In this document: positions 37,500 to 38,399 of the stretch, piece by piece | Layout: each line of letters begins with the position of its first letter | Numbering within the stretch: the first letter of the stretch is position 1 | NCBI GenBank assembly: GCA_002898875.1 | Contig: BEIC01000003.1 | Location: 1 to 38,399, forward strand | Source: a bacterium HR26 | Lineage (GTDB): Bacteria; Chloroflexota; Chloroflexia; Thermomicrobiales; Thermomicrobiaceae | Length of the DNA: 38,399 bases | Direction of reading: 5' to 3' | Notes under the pieces: model-generated | What the model saw: only the letters and a program-made list of their open reading frames with translations | Databases searched by the model: none | What the model was told of the DNA's origin: nothing | Translations under genes and position numbers: made by a program

Positions 37500-38399
37500 T
37501 CAGGACATCGGCACCTGAGGGATGATCTTCCCCTCGATCCGCTCGAAGATCTCGTCCATGCTCCGGCCGGTGATCGTCACGCCGTGGTTCTTGAGCCCGA
37601 TGACGGCGCGCGAGGGATCCGGCTCCTGGGCCAGCAGGCGGGAGACCGCCTGTGCCAGCTCGATCGTCCCGCATGGGTAGTTGATCTCGGTCGAGCGGAT
37701 CCCCTCCATCCAGGCGTGGACATGGACGATCGCGCCGATCTCGGGGTGCTGCTGGTAGATCATCCAGTGCTCGATCGCGTCCACCGAGACACGCCGGGGC
37801 TGCACGTGGGGCGGCACGCTCAGGATGATCGCAGGGATGGCGGGGTCGAACCCGGACACGAGGAGGATATCCTGGCCGATCACCTCCAGCTTCGCCTTGT
37901 TGACGCCGCTGGCGCTCATCCAGAAACGATTGCGATCCTTGCGCGCGCTCAGGTTCCCGTAGCTCAATCCCCCGAGGCCATAGAGCCGCTTCACGTGTCG
38001 CAGTTCCCGCTCGGTCAAGATCTCGTGGACGGGGAACGGCGCCGGCAGGAGGTTCATGGCATCCAGCCGCTTGCCGGCGCGAGAGATCTGCTCGGTGATC
38101 TCGTCACCGTTCCACAGCTCCGGCTCGAGGTCAGTGCGGAAGATGTTGTTGATCACGAGTCGCGAGGACGCCAGCGGGTGGAGGCGCTCGTAGATCTCGG
38201 CGAAGAAGTCGTCGTCCCGCCCCGGCCGGTGGCGGATGGTGTAGTGGCCGCGTTCCAGCGTGATGAAGTGCGCCTCGACTCCCTCCTGGCCGGGCAACAG
38301 GAGGATGACCAGGTTCGCTAGAGCTCGCAGTAGGTATGGGTAGCCGGTGACCAGGACATCGCCGGGCCGCTCCGGAAGCTCGGTGATCCCGACGACGAA
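37500..38399 (-). CDS. Class II aldolase/adducin family protein, C-terminal part (runs off right edge)
   Basis: The frame stays open to the last base (299 residues with no upstream stop), so the track start at 38297 is an internal TTG. Reading on gives FVVGITELPERPGDVLVTGYPYLLRALANLVILLLPGQEG, clearly coding. The class II aldolase fold occupies the last 190 residues: GLGGLSYGNLSARK, FWMSASGVNKAKL, the zinc-type pair AIVHVHAW and the third His in GLKNHGVTITGRSMDEIFERIE. Family members cleave or epimerise sugar phosphates (fuculose-, ribulose- and rhamnulose-phosphates) or are decarboxylases. About 110 residues of unrecognised N-terminal sequence precede the fold and continue outside the window, so this is a multi-domain version. 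The substrate is unknown. Confidence 0.8.
   Translation of the reverse strand, partial: FVVGITELPERPGDVLVTGYPYLLRALANLVILLLPGQEGVEAHFITLERGHYTIRHRPGRDDDFFAEIYERLHPLASSRLVINNIFRTDLEPELWNGDEITEQISRAGKRLDAMNLLPAPFPVHEILTERELRHVKRLYGLGGLSYGNLSARKDRNRFWMSASGVNKAKLEVIGQDILLVSGFDPAIPAIILSVPPHVQPRRVSVDAIEHWMIYQQHPEIGAIVHVHAWMEGIRSTEINYPCGTIELAQAVSRLLAQEPDPSRAVIGLKNHGVTITGRSMDEIFERIEGKIIPQVPMS

Overview
The window is GC-rich, densely coded bacterial chromosome. Gene content (PotABCD operon with a Ser/Ala/Pro-linker lipoprotein, N-acyl-D-amino-acid deacylase, paired TrkA proteins, TreS-maltokinase fusion, GlgE, GH57-DUF3536), frequent GTG/TTG starts behind GGAGG-like sites, and short palindromes of the type GTAGGGRCGA...TCGYCCCTAC suggest a thermophilic Chloroflexota of the Thermomicrobia (Sphaerobacter-like). 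That placement is an inference; no rRNA or other phylogenetic marker is present. I see no tRNA, rRNA, CRISPR array, transposase or phage gene.

Layout. 1-858: the start of a polytopic NnrS-like membrane protein running off the left edge (missing from the ORF track because it has no stop in the window). 1086-6994: folC, then a potABCD polyamine-type ABC importer. 7213-10738 (minus): D-aminoacylase, HAD phosphatase and ADP-ribosylglycohydrolase, the last two translationally coupled. 11094-15691 (plus): a small orphan protein, a DapB/diaminopentanoate-dehydrogenase-like oxidoreductase, a NYN-domain protein, an M20 carboxypeptidase and a class III aminotransferase, which look like an amino-acid catabolism group. 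15946-16746 (minus): a YtxH-like membrane-anchored helical protein. 17109-19519 (plus): metallophosphoesterase, UspA-like protein and two TrkA/RCK potassium-channel regulators. 19668-36422 (minus): a 16.8-kb run of seven carbohydrate enzymes in the order glgE-treS/mak-malQ-glgB-treZ-GH57/DUF3536-treY. 36618-37376 (plus): a second metallophosphoesterase divergent from glgE. 37500-38399 (minus): a class II aldolase/adducin protein cut by the right edge.

The central feature is the glucan/trehalose operon. It encodes both directions of a cycle: trehalose to maltose (TreS), maltose to maltose-1-phosphate (fused maltokinase), elongation to linear glucan (GlgE), branching (GlgB), and return of glucan to trehalose by TreY and TreZ, with MalQ to rework short oligosaccharides. 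The usual debranching partner (TreX/GlgX) and the ADP-glucose enzymes (GlgC/GlgA) are absent here. A GH57-DUF3536 protein with intact catalytic residues sits between treZ and treY, 8 nt upstream of treY, and is the best candidate for an undescribed role. Several genes overlap by ATGA, which implies tight co-expression.

The remaining structure is small: hairpins after gene ends that mostly lack U-tracts, a dispersed palindromic repeat family near gene ends, a CAAACG/CGTTTG inverted repeat upstream of glgE, and a two-hairpin element between treZ and the GH57 gene.
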